Assembly (NCBI GenBank): GCA_037043455.1
Contig: JAWPHD010001353.1
Location: 186,001-250,000, forward strand
Length of the DNA: 64,000 nt
Source of the DNA: Cyrtodaria siliqua
Lineage: Eukaryota; Mollusca; Bivalvia; Adapedonta; Hiatellidae
Reading direction: 5' to 3'
The position numbers were made by a program, and so were the translations under genes. Shown here piece after piece: positions 33,891 to 44,361 of this stretch (positions within the stretch are counted from its first letter, which is position 1; the number at the start of each line of letters is the position of its first letter). The notes under the pieces are model-generated. The model did not search any database. It was given only the letters and a program-made list of their open reading frames with translations, and was not told the DNA's origin.

Positions 33891-34146
33891 TATTCTAATT
33901 CCCCTAAAATGTGAAAATAACGCACACATCTGAAATCTTTCGCATTGCTTGGCTTGCTCTCTCCTAACGTTGCATATGTTACAATGCGGAATGCGCAATG
34001 CGCAATGCATATTCTCCTAACGTTGCAAAAATTACAGTGATATATCGTTCAATATAACGAGATATTTTAAACTAGGCTATATAGTGCGGGTGTATTAGAA
34101 TTGCTAGTAATGTTCATAATACTTCAAATACACAGCTTTAACAGTC
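33891..34146. other. Low-copy DNA with repeated TCTCCTAACGTTGCA
   Basis: TCTCCTAACGTTGCA occurs near 33960 and 34012, separated by an AATGCGCAATGCGCAATGC run. No gene. Confidence 0.5.
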
Positions 34147-34320
34147 ACACACTGTTTTAAGAATTTATTTGCAGATCAAATGTTTGGTTTACACACTGTT
34201 TTAAGAATTTATTTGCAGATCAAATGTTTGGTTTACACACTGTTTTAAGAATTTATTTGCAGATCAAATGTTTGGTTTACACATTGTTTGAAGAATTAAT
34301 TTGCAAATTTCAATTTCTGC
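34147..34320. repeat. 44-bp tandem repeat, 4 copies
   Basis: ACACACTGTTTTAAGAATTT starts at 34147, 34191 and 34235, with a divergent copy at 34279 (ACACATTGTTTGAAGAATTA). Confidence 0.93.
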
Positions 34321-35365
34321 ACATATTAACACAATGAATAAATAAATAAATTACAATAAATGGCATAACTTACAAACACGTTGGACTAATATAAAACAAT
34401 ATATCGTGATATGTATCGTGATACGATTATCCGTATACCATTATAACGCGATACAAAAACAACTGACATTGCCCATCTATGGTCTTAATATATTGTTTTT
34501 ATGTTTTCTTACCATGTAGTCATTGTATTCATTATTTTATTTAGATTAGACAGTTGAAAGTAATCAGATATGCATACTTTATACTATTTAAAGGGTCAGT
34601 TTAACGGGTCAGCTACAAATATAAACAAAAACACTCCGTTTATAGATATACCAACAACGAATTGGTGTTTTCAAATCTTAACATTAACTTATAAAATCAC
34701 GGAACCCTACCACCTCGTATTATAAGTTAGGAAAGTTGTTAATTGAACAACATTGTGACTGGTGCGCCCCGTTTAATAAGTTTATTATACTTTATACTTT
34801 TATACTTAATATCTAGACGGCACCTATAGATTCACTTCTATGTCTATTATTTTGAAACAAAAGTTTTCATGTTCAAATGTTCTGGCGGGCCAGTGATACT
34901 TTGTATCACCGTTTTCTGGTATTGACTAATTAATTAACGGGCCTGTGATACTTTGTATCACCGTTTTCTTGTATTTATTAATCAACAGTGCACTTTTTAT
35001 TCAATGGTAAACATCCCAGACTCTGGAGGAGAAAGTTAGAAGTGAAAATGACCTTGACCTTATCTGCTATTTGTGATAGTCATAGATATATAATGCTTTT
35101 AGCTTTTAATTAGAAATATTTATTACTTAGCAGATAGTGATCCTAGGCTACATCATCCCCCAATAGGTGTTCAGAGATACAATAATGAGGGTGGAATTTA
35201 CCTGTTAAGCATTACTTTTTACAATAATTGTTTCCTACCGTTTCTGTAATAAGATTACCTGGTTCAACAGGTGTATTAATCACTGATAACGGGCCATGCG
35301 GGTGGTCTAGGTTGAAAGGTGTTTTACATCTCTTTCAGCCCATTTTAGGCTATTATATGACTGTT
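34321..35365. other. Low-copy DNA with a duplicated hairpin
   Basis: GTGATACTTTGTATCACCGTT (hairpin GTGATAC-TTT-GTATCAC) occurs at about 34892 and 34945, each preceded by a GGGCC-type phrase. Near 35048 there is one pearl-type TGACCTTGACCTT. No gene recognised; the frame at 35228-35410 is unsupported. Confidence 0.55.
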
Positions 35366-36600
35366 GATTTGTTTGTGTTGGAGGAAAACCATCCACTTTT
35401 TCCTGAGTAGAACCAGTACCGTATATATCTTTTGCCATCCGTAAGAAAAGACACTTTCTCAATTGCAAGTCGAGTTTGCAGTGGTATTCAAACCTGCAGA
35501 GGTTAGAGGTGAGAAGGTAACCCTGCAGAGGTGAGAGGCGAGAAGGTAACCCTGCAGAGGTGAGAGACGAGAAGGTAAACCTGCAGAGGTGAGAGGTGAG
35601 AAGGTAAACCTGCAGAGGTGAGAGACGAGAAGGTAAACCTGCAGAGGTGAGAGACGAGAAGGTAAACCTGCAGAGGTGAGAGGCGAGAATGTAAACCTGC
35701 ATAGGTGAGAGGCGAGAAGGTAAACCTGCAGAGATGAGAGACAAGAATGTAAACCTGCAGAGGTGAGAGGTGACAAGGTAAACATGCAGAGGTGAGAGGC
35801 CAGAAGGTAAACCTGCAGGTGAGAGGTGAGAAGATAAACCAGCAGAGGTGAGAGACGAGAAGGTAAACCTGCAGCGATGAGAGGTGAACGGTAAACCTGC
35901 AGAAGTGAGAGGTGAGACGGTAAACCAGCAGTAGTGAGCAGCTAGAAGGTAAACCTGCAGAGGTGAGAGGCGAGAAGGTAAACCTGCAGAGGTGAGAGGC
36001 GAGAAGGTAAACCTGCAGAGGTGAGAGGCGAGAAGTTAAACCTGCGGAGGTGAGAGGCGAGAAGTTAAACCAGCAGAGGTGAGAGACGAGAAGGTAAACC
36101 TGCAGCGATGAGAGGTGACCGGTAAACCTGCAGAAGTGAGAGGCGAGAAGGTTAACGTGCAGTGGTGAGAGGCAAAAAGGTAAACCTTCAGAGTAGAAAG
36201 GCGAGAAGGTAAACCTGCAGAGGTGAGAGGCGAGAAGGTAAACCTGCAGAGGTGAGAGGCGAGAAGGTCAACCTGCAGAGGTGAGAGGCGAGAAAGTAAA
36301 CCTGCAGAGGTGAGAGGTGAGAAGGTAAACCTGCAGAGGTGAGAGGCGAGAAGGTAAACCTGCAGAGGTGAGAGGCGAGAAGGTAAACCTGCAGAGGTGA
36401 GAGGCAAGGAGGTAAACCTGCAGGTGAGAGGCGAGAAGGTAAACCTGCAGAAGTGAGAGGCGAGAAGGTAAACTTGCAGAGGTGAGAGGCAAAAAGGTAA
36501 ACCTGCAGAGGTGAAAGGTGAGAAGTTGAACCTGCAGAGGTGAGAGGCAAGAAGGTTTCAAAAGTAGTATCTTTACCATCCCGGCCACCAATGCTCTGCA
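35366..36600 (-). mobile_element. tRNA-like SINE (family C) split by an internal minisatellite
   Basis: The left flank 35366-35487 (GTTTGTGTTGGAGG, AAACCATCC, TTTTTCCTGAGTAGAACCAG, CATCCGTAAGAAAAG, GTGGTATTCAAACCTGCAGA) aligns with the body and B-box side of the intact copy at 38180-38386. The right flank near 36560-36600 (AAGGTTTCAAAAG, ATCCCGGCCACCAATG) aligns with its A-box side. Between them lie about 37 tandem copies of a 29-bp piece. The SINE head is tRNA-Ser/Leu-like by its A box (GGCCGAGGG in the intact copy) and long variable region. Confidence 0.75.
35485..36560. repeat. Minisatellite, 29-bp unit, about 37 copies, derived from a SINE
   Basis: The unit is ACCTGCAGAGGTGAGAGGCG plus AGAAGGTAA. 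Compare AACCCGCAGCGTTGAGAGGTGAGAAGGTTTAC (split: AACCCGCAGCG, TTGAGAGG, TGAGAAGG, TTTAC) in the SINE at 38309-38345. A two-part subdomain (GCGATGAGAGGTGAACGG and neighbours) recurs near 35870 and 36100, a local block duplication of about 225 bp. Leucine/serine-rich reverse-strand peptides are by-products. Confidence 0.93.
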
Positions 36601-36653
36601 GGCTGGACAAGACTTAGTGGTCTAGGGACTAAATGAGAATATATTGTGTCAAG

Positions 36654-37686
36654 CAGGGCTTCTAAAATCGCCGGTTTGTCGGTCCGCAGACCGAATTCTG
36701 TTTCTCCGGACCGATTTTCTTTTCAAAATCTCTGTTAAAATCGGTCCCAGATATTTTATCTATCGGTCGTTAAATAATCTACAATTACCTTACACACTTC
36801 TTGAAATATGCCTTGCGGCAATATTCTTTGATCCATAACACGATTGTTTGTCACTCGCTGTGCGAAAGTAGGTCAATTTGGTCAATTTGGACTTAACCAT
36901 TACCGATAGTAGGGAGTTTTCCGGAAGAGTCTATAGCCATGTAGCACGCCTATGATGTGTGATCAGTGAAAGTATATCACGCGTTCTGTCGGTTCACTGA
37001 AGCGAGTGTTACCGTCTGTGATTTCTTTGATATACCGTCAGTCGTAAGGTGTTAGCCTGTTTGCTTGTGTCGGTTTGTTTTTTTAAGTGGCCAAAGCTGG
37101 GACTGAAATTTGTTTGCGTCATTAAAATACCGAGATGTGTTAATAAATGTTTGTTTGATTTTTTTTTTACAATAACTTTAAGTATAATATTAAGGAAAGT
37201 GATCAAACCTGACACCGTTTTTTTTTTAAGTCGGACCGAAATTGTTTGCGTTAGTCGTAACATTTGGTATTAATTAAGCTAATTGATGAAAAACGATATT
37301 ACTCAAATTTATGTAAAATCGTATATAATCCGCTAGTCCGCGCGCGTTTTATACCTACCCGGTTTATTAGACATTTCCGGTTCAATTCCTCAAATGATCA
37401 ACACTTTTAATATTGAGTGAAAATTATTCATTCAGTAAAGCGAAGACATGATGTCAGTCATTAAAATGTACAAATTGTGATAAAGTAAGTTAGAAATAAT
37501 ACAAATATAATACAAACATACATTTTAAATAGTTCTCTTTATCAATGACTGAACGGAAAAAATTCATGGTGCAGCTGAAATGGTGGGTGGGGTACGGCGA
37601 TTTCAGTGATTTTTTCAAAATAAGCGCGATTCTTACGGCAGTTAAAAACCTGGACCGATTTGCATTTTAAAATTTTAGAAGCCCTG
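36654..37686. mobile_element. Non-autonomous hAT element, 1033 bp, perfect 8-bp TSD
   Basis: The left end CAGGGCTTCTAAAAT is exactly inverted at the right end (ATTTTAGAAGCCCTG). GTGTCAAG is present on both sides (36646-36653, 37687-37694). CAGGG ends and an 8-bp duplication are the hallmarks of hAT. The interior has GGACCGATTTT and TCGGTCC phrases near both ends but no transposase frame. The short frames on both strands (36644-36838, 37009-37273) show no hAT domain. Confidence 0.92.
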
Positions 37687-37757
37687 GTGTCAAGGTATCG
37701 TATTTTTGATCATAAAGACCTTAATTTCTCATACCTTAAAACTTGATACATGAAGTA

Positions 37758-38060
37758 ATTGTATTGAATGTTGTTTAACGGCTCATCAACACAGTATAGG
37801 TTATTTAGAGCCGCCCCAGAGAGAGGGGAAGGATACATAGGAATCCGGGAACCTGCCCTACTCTTATTATCGAATAGATTCCTATGGTTCTTTTACGTGC
37901 TCGGAGGATAGACCGATACATTGGACCGCCCGGTTTACGTCCCCATCCGACGGACGAGGCTGAGGGAAACACACCGACGGAACTCAGGGGCACCACGGAA
38001 GATTGAACCCGGGGCCTCCGGTTACAAATACGCAGCGCTACCGACTGCGCCACGCCAGCC
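37758..38060 (-). mobile_element. tRNA-derived SINE family A, 16-bp TSD
   Basis: Full family A order in reverse, with B box GGGTTCAATCTTCC and A box GGCGTGGCGCAGTCGG. CTTGATACATGAAGTA (37742-37757) and CTTGATATATGAAGTA (38061-38076) flank it with one mismatch. About 15 bp around GTGTCTTGCCCAAGA are deleted relative to the other copies. Confidence 0.92.
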
Positions 38061-38179
38061 CTTGATATATGAAGTATGTGGAAAACAAAAGCATAATTAA
38101 GAACATAAGCACATCGTATAGGTCTAAATAACCATTTTGAATGATGTTTTAAGTCATTCTCAACACATATGTAAGGTTA

Positions 38180-38386
38180 TATATGATGGTCCATTTTGTT
38201 TGTGATGGAGGCAGACCAGCAAGTTTTCCTGGGTAAAACCAGTACTGTGCACCTCTCGACATCAGTAAGAATTAACAATTCATCACTTACAAGTTAAGTT
38301 CCAAGTGGGATTTGAACCCGCAGCGTTGAGAGGTGAGAAGGTTTACAACGCAACGTCGTTAATCCCTCGGCCACAGAGATGAATGC
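38180..38386 (-). mobile_element. tRNA-Ser/Leu-like SINE, family C, intact head
   Basis: Read on the minus strand: GTGGCCGAGGGATTAACGAC (A box), GTTGTAAACC, TTCTCACCTCTCAACGC (variable region), GCGGGTTCAAATCCCAC (B box), then a body with CTTACTGATGTCGAGAGG, GTACTGGTTTTACCC and GGAAAACTTGC. This is the reference copy for interpreting the split SINE at 35366-36600. Confidence 0.82.
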
Positions 38387-38387
38387 T

Positions 38388-38640
38388 CAACTACACATTA
38401 TAGGTTATTCAGAGCAGCCCCAGGGAGAGGAGAAGGATTCACAGGAACTCGACAACCTGTCCTACTGTTACTAACGAATGGATTCCTATGGTTTTTACCA
38501 TGCTTGGCGGATAACTCCCATACATGGTATCATCACACTTATGTCCACATCCGATGGATGAGGCTAAGGGAAAATGTCTTGCCCAAGAACACATCAAAGA
38601 AACTCAGGTTCGCAACTGAGGCTTGAATTGAGTTTATGTT
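38388..38640 (-). mobile_element. tRNA-SINE family A, old copy
   Basis: ACACATTATAGGTTATTCAG, AGCCCCAGGGAGAGG, GGATTCACAGGAACTCG, TGTCCACATCCGATGGATGA and TGTCTTGCCCAAGAACACAT align with the family in reverse. The head is lost. Confidence 0.75.
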
Positions 38641-38876
38641 TATATAACAAATGCGTCTTTGATACCTACTGAAATGCAGTGTAACATTTCAAACACAGAG
38701 AAAAGTGTATATTTATAAAGGTGAGCTAAACAGAAAAACTACCTAAGATAAAGAAGTAACAGTTTGTGCTTCTGTGATTAAAAACTTTAACAGACAAGCT
38801 ACAAATGGGTTTGCAAAAAAAAAGGATGAGTGGAAAGCCAAGAAGAGTTGGCATATCATAACAACTGCTTTATTAA

Positions 38877-39066
38877 ACCAGAAGGTACAAGTAATAGCAA
38901 GATACCAGAAGGCACAAGTAATAGCAAGATACCAGAAGGTACAAGTAATAGCAAGATACCAGAAGGTACAAGTAATAGCAAGATACCAGAAGGTACAAGT
39001 AATAGCAAGATACCAGAAGGTACAAGTTTAACAGCAAGATACCAGAAGGTACAAGTAACAGCAAGA
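38877..39066. repeat. Minisatellite, 27-bp unit, 7 copies
   Basis: The unit is ACCAGAAGGTACAAGTAATA plus GCAAGAT. The sequence before it (near 38758, AACAGTTTGTGCTTCTGTGA) also precedes the 18-bp array (near 23690). 27 is a multiple of 3, so frames stay open without meaning. Confidence 0.93.
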
Positions 39067-39829
39067 TTTTCTTTTAAAGAAATAGTTACACCAGTTAATT
39101 ACCTCGGACAGTGCTAAGAGAGAAAAGAAAAAGGTGTAAAGGATGAAAACGCTGCTGCACGTGTGTTATTTAAAGGTGCCTCAATCTGTTTTAGATCCAG
39201 GTATTATAGTATTAAAGAACAGTGGTAAATACCATGAAGAATCTGATTACAGTAGAGCAGTAAAATTCGGGGAGGAGCTTGCTCCAACTACAGAACCTGT
39301 AATTGTATGAAAGCAAAAACTCTGCCTACTTCACTGATTTTTTTTAAGTGCAAATATATTACAAATCCACATGGCTCCATTCAGGCTGGATACTTTGCAA
39401 CAACTTCCTTAATATAACAACAAGCGTATCAAATAATATACCAATAATAACATGTATACAGAAAGTTTAACATGTGTTAGTATGTTTTGAGTACACAAAA
39501 AATAAAAAGATACTGAGACATGCAAGAAAATTTACAGAAATGAATACCAAATAGATAATTGGTGGACTCATTGCAACACTGGCATAACTATATATAAACA
39601 AAGAAGATACAGCACTGTTGCATTATACCCTCAAATTGTATTACTCTTTTGAATATTTTTAAAACTTTTTTAGGCTTTAAACCTGTACTATATTACGGTG
39701 TTCATAAGTAGTAATTTATTTATTTCTAGAATAGGCTTTCACTAATACAGTTAACATGACGCCAGTACTTAGATATCGCAGCCCTATTGTTGATGTCGGA
39801 GTATATTGACAACAGGTTTTATTATTATA
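39067..39829. other. Low-copy DNA, no gene recognised
   Basis: No recognised repeat or coding domain between two arrays. Confidence 0.4.
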
Positions 39830-40608
39830 CAGCTGCTATTGCTTTATAATACAGCTGCACATGCTTTATAATACTGCACATGATTTATAATACAGCTGCA
39901 CATGCTTTATAATACTGCACATGATTTATAATACAGCTTCACATGCTTTATAATACTGCACATGCTTTATAATACAGCTGCACATGATTTATAATACTGT
40001 GCATGCTTTATAATACAGCTGCACATGCTTTATAATACTGCACATGCTTTATAATACAGCTGCACATGCTTTATATTATACAGCTGCACATGCTTTATAA
40101 TACTGCACATGCTTTATAATACAGCTGCACACGATTAATAATACAGCTGCACATGATTTATAATACAGCTGCACATGCTTTATAATACAGTTGTACATGG
40201 TTTATAATACAGCTATACATGCTTTATAATACAGCTGAACATGCTTTATAATACGGCTGCACATGCTTTATAATACAGTTGCACATGCTTTATAATACAG
40301 TTGCACATGCTTTATAATACAGTTGCACATGCTTTACAACACAGCTGCACATGCTTTACAATACAGCTGAACATTCTTTATAATACAGTTGCATATGCTT
40401 TATAATACAGCTGAACATGCTTTATAATACAGCTGAACATTCTTTACAATACAGCTGAACATGCTTTATAATACAGCTGCACATGCTTTATAATACAGCT
40501 GTACATGCTTTATAATACAGTTGCACATGCTTTATAATACAGCTGCACATGATTTATAATACAGCTGCACATGCTTTATAATACAGCTGCACATGCTTTA
40601 TAATACAG
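39830..40608. repeat. Minisatellite, 22-bp unit, about 36 copies
   Basis: The unit is CTGCACATGCTTTATAATAC plus AG. Variants include a 20-bp form lacking AG-CT (common in the first third), GATTTATAA, CTGAACATG and TTGCACATG. Each standard unit junction makes CAGCTG, an E-box sequence, and each has TTTATAATA. Confidence 0.95.
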
Positions 40609-40621
40609 AATACTATAATAA

Positions 40622-41990
40622 ACAAGAAGCAGTCTGAGGGACGGCCATAGTCCCCTACCGGTCTTGTGCAAAATTAACAATTCAGAAGCTGCACAGTTGT
40701 CGAAGGTTACTGCTTTGTCAACACAAAAACTGCAAAAATGTCAAAGAAATAAAGTTGTTATTAGCCAGTTTGTTAATTCTGAAGTTATTGAAAAAACAGT
40801 TATCTTTGAATATACCCATATGAAAGGTTGATCATGCAAGGAATGTTGAATACCTTACCATGTTTAGCTGCTAAATATGTGTTCCTGTGTTCTGAAGGTA
40901 TTGTGACCTTGACCTTTGAGCTACGGACCTGGGTCTTGCGCACAACACGCCGTTTGATTATGGTGAACATTTGTGCCAAGTTATTTCAAAATCCTACAAT
41001 GCATAACAAAGTTATATCAGACAAGCCTATTTCTGACCTTTAACCTCCATGTGTGACCTTGACCTTTGACTGGGTCTTGCTCGCGATATGCCGTGTCATT
41101 ATGGTGAACATTTGTCCCAAGTTATTTCAAAACCCACAATGCATGACAAAGTTACAGCCCGAACAAGCCTATTTCTGACCTTACACCTCCAAGTGTGACC
41201 TTGATCTTAGAGCTACGGACCTGGGTCTTGTGTGCGCCATGCCGTCTCATTGTGGTGAATATTTGTGCCAATTTATTTCAAAATCCCACGATGCATGACA
41301 AAGTTACAGCCCGGACAATCATATTTCTGACCTTTAACCTCCAGCTGTGACCTTGACCTTTGAGCTATGGACCTGGGTCTTGCGCGCGACACGCCGTCTC
41401 ATAATGGTGAACATTTGTGCCAAGTTATTTCAGAACCCCACAATGCATTACAAAGTAACAGCCCGAACAAGTCTATTTCTGACCTTTAACCTCAAGTGTG
41501 ACCTTGACCTTTGAGCTACGGATCTGGATATTGTGCGCGACACCCCGTCTCATTATGGTGAACATTTGTGCCAAGTGATTTCAAAATCCCACGATGCATG
41601 ACAAAGTTTCAGCCCGGACAAGCGTATTTCTGACCTTTAACCTCTAACTGTGACCTTGACCTTTGAGCTACGGACCTGGATCTTGCGCGCGACATGCCGT
41701 CTCATTATGGTTAACATTTGTGTCAAGTTATTTCAAAATCCCACAATGCATGACAAAGTAACAGTCCGGACAAAAAAACAGACTGACCTTTAACCTCCAA
41801 CTGTGACCTTGACCTTTGAGCTACAGACCTGGATCTTGCGCGCGACACGCCATCTCTTTATGGTTAACATTTGTGCCAAGTTATTTCAAAATCCCACGAT
41901 GCATGACAAAGTTACAAAAAAACAGAATGACGGACTGACTGACAGACTGACGGGGGCAAACCTAAAGTCCCCTCCGATCCAGACCGGAAA
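40622..41990 (+). mobile_element. Pearl-like element with ~150-bp 'TGACCTTGACCTTTGAG' units
   Basis: It starts ACAAGAAGCAGTCTGAGGGA with the hairpin AGGGAC-GGCCATA-GTCCCCT (40637-40656), then ACCGGTCTTG. About seven units of about 150 bp follow (near 40904, 41055, 41205, 41349, 41500, 41650 and 41805), with TGACCTTTAACCTCC, GAGCTACGGACCTGG, TCTTGCGCGCGACA, GCCGTCTCATTATGG and CAAGTTATTTCAAAATCCCA. The end has GACTGACTGACAGACTGACG, then GTCCCCTCCGATCC and AGACCGG, the inverted partner of the 5' CCGGTCT. Confidence 0.75.
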
Positions 41991-42749
41991 TGGACTAATA
42001 ATTGTTTGTTGGAGGTATCATACTGTTTGACTGCTTAAATGGATAAATGATCAACAACTGGCGTCATGTTAATTAATAAATATGTCTCAATAAATCCCAA
42101 AGGACAGATAGTAGAGAACTATCTAGTTTTAAATCCAATACTTACCCCACCCTCTATCATCCCCCTCGCATCCCCTGGTGAAAAATAAGGGCAGTCGTAC
42201 ATTATCTCCAAACCAATTGCTATGAATTTGTGGAAAATCATCTCAAAGCATCTGTTTCAGATAAAAAAAGTTAATTCTATTTAAAAACAACTTTTTTTTG
42301 CATTACAAATCTGCAGAGGTCTTCTTACTTTTTTTCATAACAAATCTGCCTACTAGATCGTTATGTATAATTGACAGGCAGTCTAAAACATCCGTGCATG
42401 AAATGTGTGCACTTGAGATCTTCATGTTGTTACCAAATAACAGATCTTAGGGATAAGGGGAATAAACATATGGTTTGTCACTGGCAGAACGTACTGCAAA
42501 CAACAGCTACAGAGTATAACAATAAATGCCATATTAGAGGCAGGAACCCAGAACAAACAAGACTAATAAAACCAGCAGACGCTACCCAACAAAGCAGTTT
42601 TAGTAACACCGACCCTGAACTTGAAGTGAGATCTGGTCTGAGACATTAACTACTGCCCCTGATAAGAACATCTCCACTAATTGTTGCGCCCAAAAATAAA
42701 AAATTAAAAGATCTTCAAAATTTAACTACATTTCCGATCTTTTGTATCC
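41991..42749. other. Low-copy DNA, no gene recognised
   Basis: The frame at 42371-42649 (92 codons) has cysteines (KCVHLRSSCC) but no domain I recognise and no nearby exon signals. I leave it uncalled. Confidence 0.4.
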
Positions 42750-43629
42750 AAAACCAAATACAGTCATTAAGTGTACACCAAATACAGGAAGTAAGAAGAC
42801 ACCAAATACAGGCATTAAGAGTACACCAAATACAGGCATTAAGAGTACACCAAATACAGAAAGTAAGAAGACACCAAATACAGGCATAAGTGTACACCAA
42901 ATACAGAAAGTAAGAAGACACCAAATACAGGCATTAAGAGTACACCAAATACAGAAAGTAAGAAGACACCAAATACAGGCATAAAGAGTACACAAAATAC
43001 AGAAAGTAAGAAGACACCAAATACAGGCATAAGTGTACACCAAATACAGAAAGTAAGAAGACACCAAATACAGGCATTAAGTGTACACCAAATACAGAAA
43101 GTAAGAAGACACCAAATACAGGCATTAAGTGTACACCAAATACAGAAAGTAAGAAGACACCAAATACAGGCATTAAGTGTACACCAAATACAGAAAGTAA
43201 GAAGACACCAAATACAGGCATAAGTGTACACCAAATACAGAAAGTAAGAAGACACCCAATACAGGCGTTAAGTGTACACCAAATACAGAATGTAAGAAGA
43301 CACCAAATGCAGGCATTAAGTGTTCACCAAATACAGAAAGTAAGAAGACACCAAATACAGGCATTAAATGTACACCAAATACAGAAAGTAAGAAGACACC
43401 AAATACAGGCATTAAGAGTACATCAAATACAGAAAGTAAGAAGACACCAAATACAGGCATTAAGTGTGCACCAAATACACAAAGTAAGAAGACACCAAAT
43501 ACAGGCATTAAGATTACACCAAATACAGAAAGTAAGAAGACACCAAATACAGGCAATAAGTGTACACCAAATACACAAAGTAAGAAGACACCAAATACAG
43601 GCATTAAGTGTACACCAAATACAGAAAGT

Positions 43630-44361
43630 TTTTTTATAATATAATATCTTTATTTTCAACATTATTTTCATACATGGTTTATATATACATTTTGATTTAA
43701 AACATATATAATAAAGTGTAGACTTAAAGATAATACAATGTTTTTGGTTTTTGTGGAAGATTTCTGCCCGATCATGTTGTTTTTTTAAATGGATTATATT
43801 TTTACCATTCATACTAAAAGAGAGAAATTCAGCAACAACAACAAACAATACCAAAACAACAACAACAACAACAAAAAATACACAATACCCATCGCATTAT
43901 GTATCAAACCAGATATATTTCCAAAAGAATCCAAAGTATGAATTAGTTTCTCAAATTACTGTTTTGATCCATCAGTTAAGAAAGTTGCATCATCCGCAAA
44001 TAATGTGTTTTTAATCTCAATGTCTGCTACAATAATGCCTTTTATATCCTTATTGTTTTTTATTTCAAATGAGAGCAATTCTATACATATAATAAACAGA
44101 TACGGTGATATTGGGCATCTCTGTCGAACCCCTCGTTTAATCGAGAAAAAATCTGTTATGTGCCCATTATTAATGACACTACTTTTAGCGTCGTTGTAAA
44201 ATAGCTCTATCCATTTAATAAAATTATCTCCAAAATAAAAATGTCTTAAGGTATTAATTAAAAACATATGATTTATGCTATCAAATGCTTTCTCGAAATC
44301 GGAAAATAATAGCAGACCGGGAACATTGTGTTCTTCAACATGATCTAAAACTTCAAATAAA
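43630..44361 (-). mobile_element. 5'-truncated LINE insertion with poly(A), 7-bp TSD
   Basis: AGAAAGT flanks the segment (43623-43629 and 44362-44368), and the split monomer continues correctly on both sides. Minus-strand reading begins inside the reverse-transcriptase domain and ends AATGTTGAAAATAAAG...TATAAAAAAA, that is AATAAA about 17 nt before a terminal A run. A CAA-repeat microsatellite lies at 43850-43880. The insertion is younger than the array. Confidence 0.9.
43860..44361 (-). pseudogene. Reverse transcriptase fragment of a non-LTR retrotransposon
   Basis: The minus-strand frame (44361 down to 43956) carries RT motif A as LLLFSDFEKAFDSINH, motif B as RGVRQRCPISPYLF (the usual Gly of RQGCP is Arg) and motif C as FADDATFLTDGS with both catalytic Asp. 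A stop follows, but a second frame (43960-43865) continues with FEKLIHTLDSFGNISGL, the usual next segment, so an indel separates them. N-terminal fingers, endonuclease and most of the C-terminus are missing. In an intact element the protein would copy its RNA at a nicked target. This one is dead. Clade not assigned. Confidence 0.93.

Noticed and set aside
35307..36610. Leucine/serine-rich reverse frames up to 145 codons
   Set aside because: 29-bp array cycling through frames; no domain beyond the repeat.
37009..37273. Overlapping frames on both strands within the hAT element
   Set aside because: No similarity to hAT transposase that I can see; AT-rich chance frames.
42371..42649. 92-codon frame with a cysteine cluster
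   Set aside because: No recognisable zinc-finger spacing, no exon signals, no conserved neighbour.
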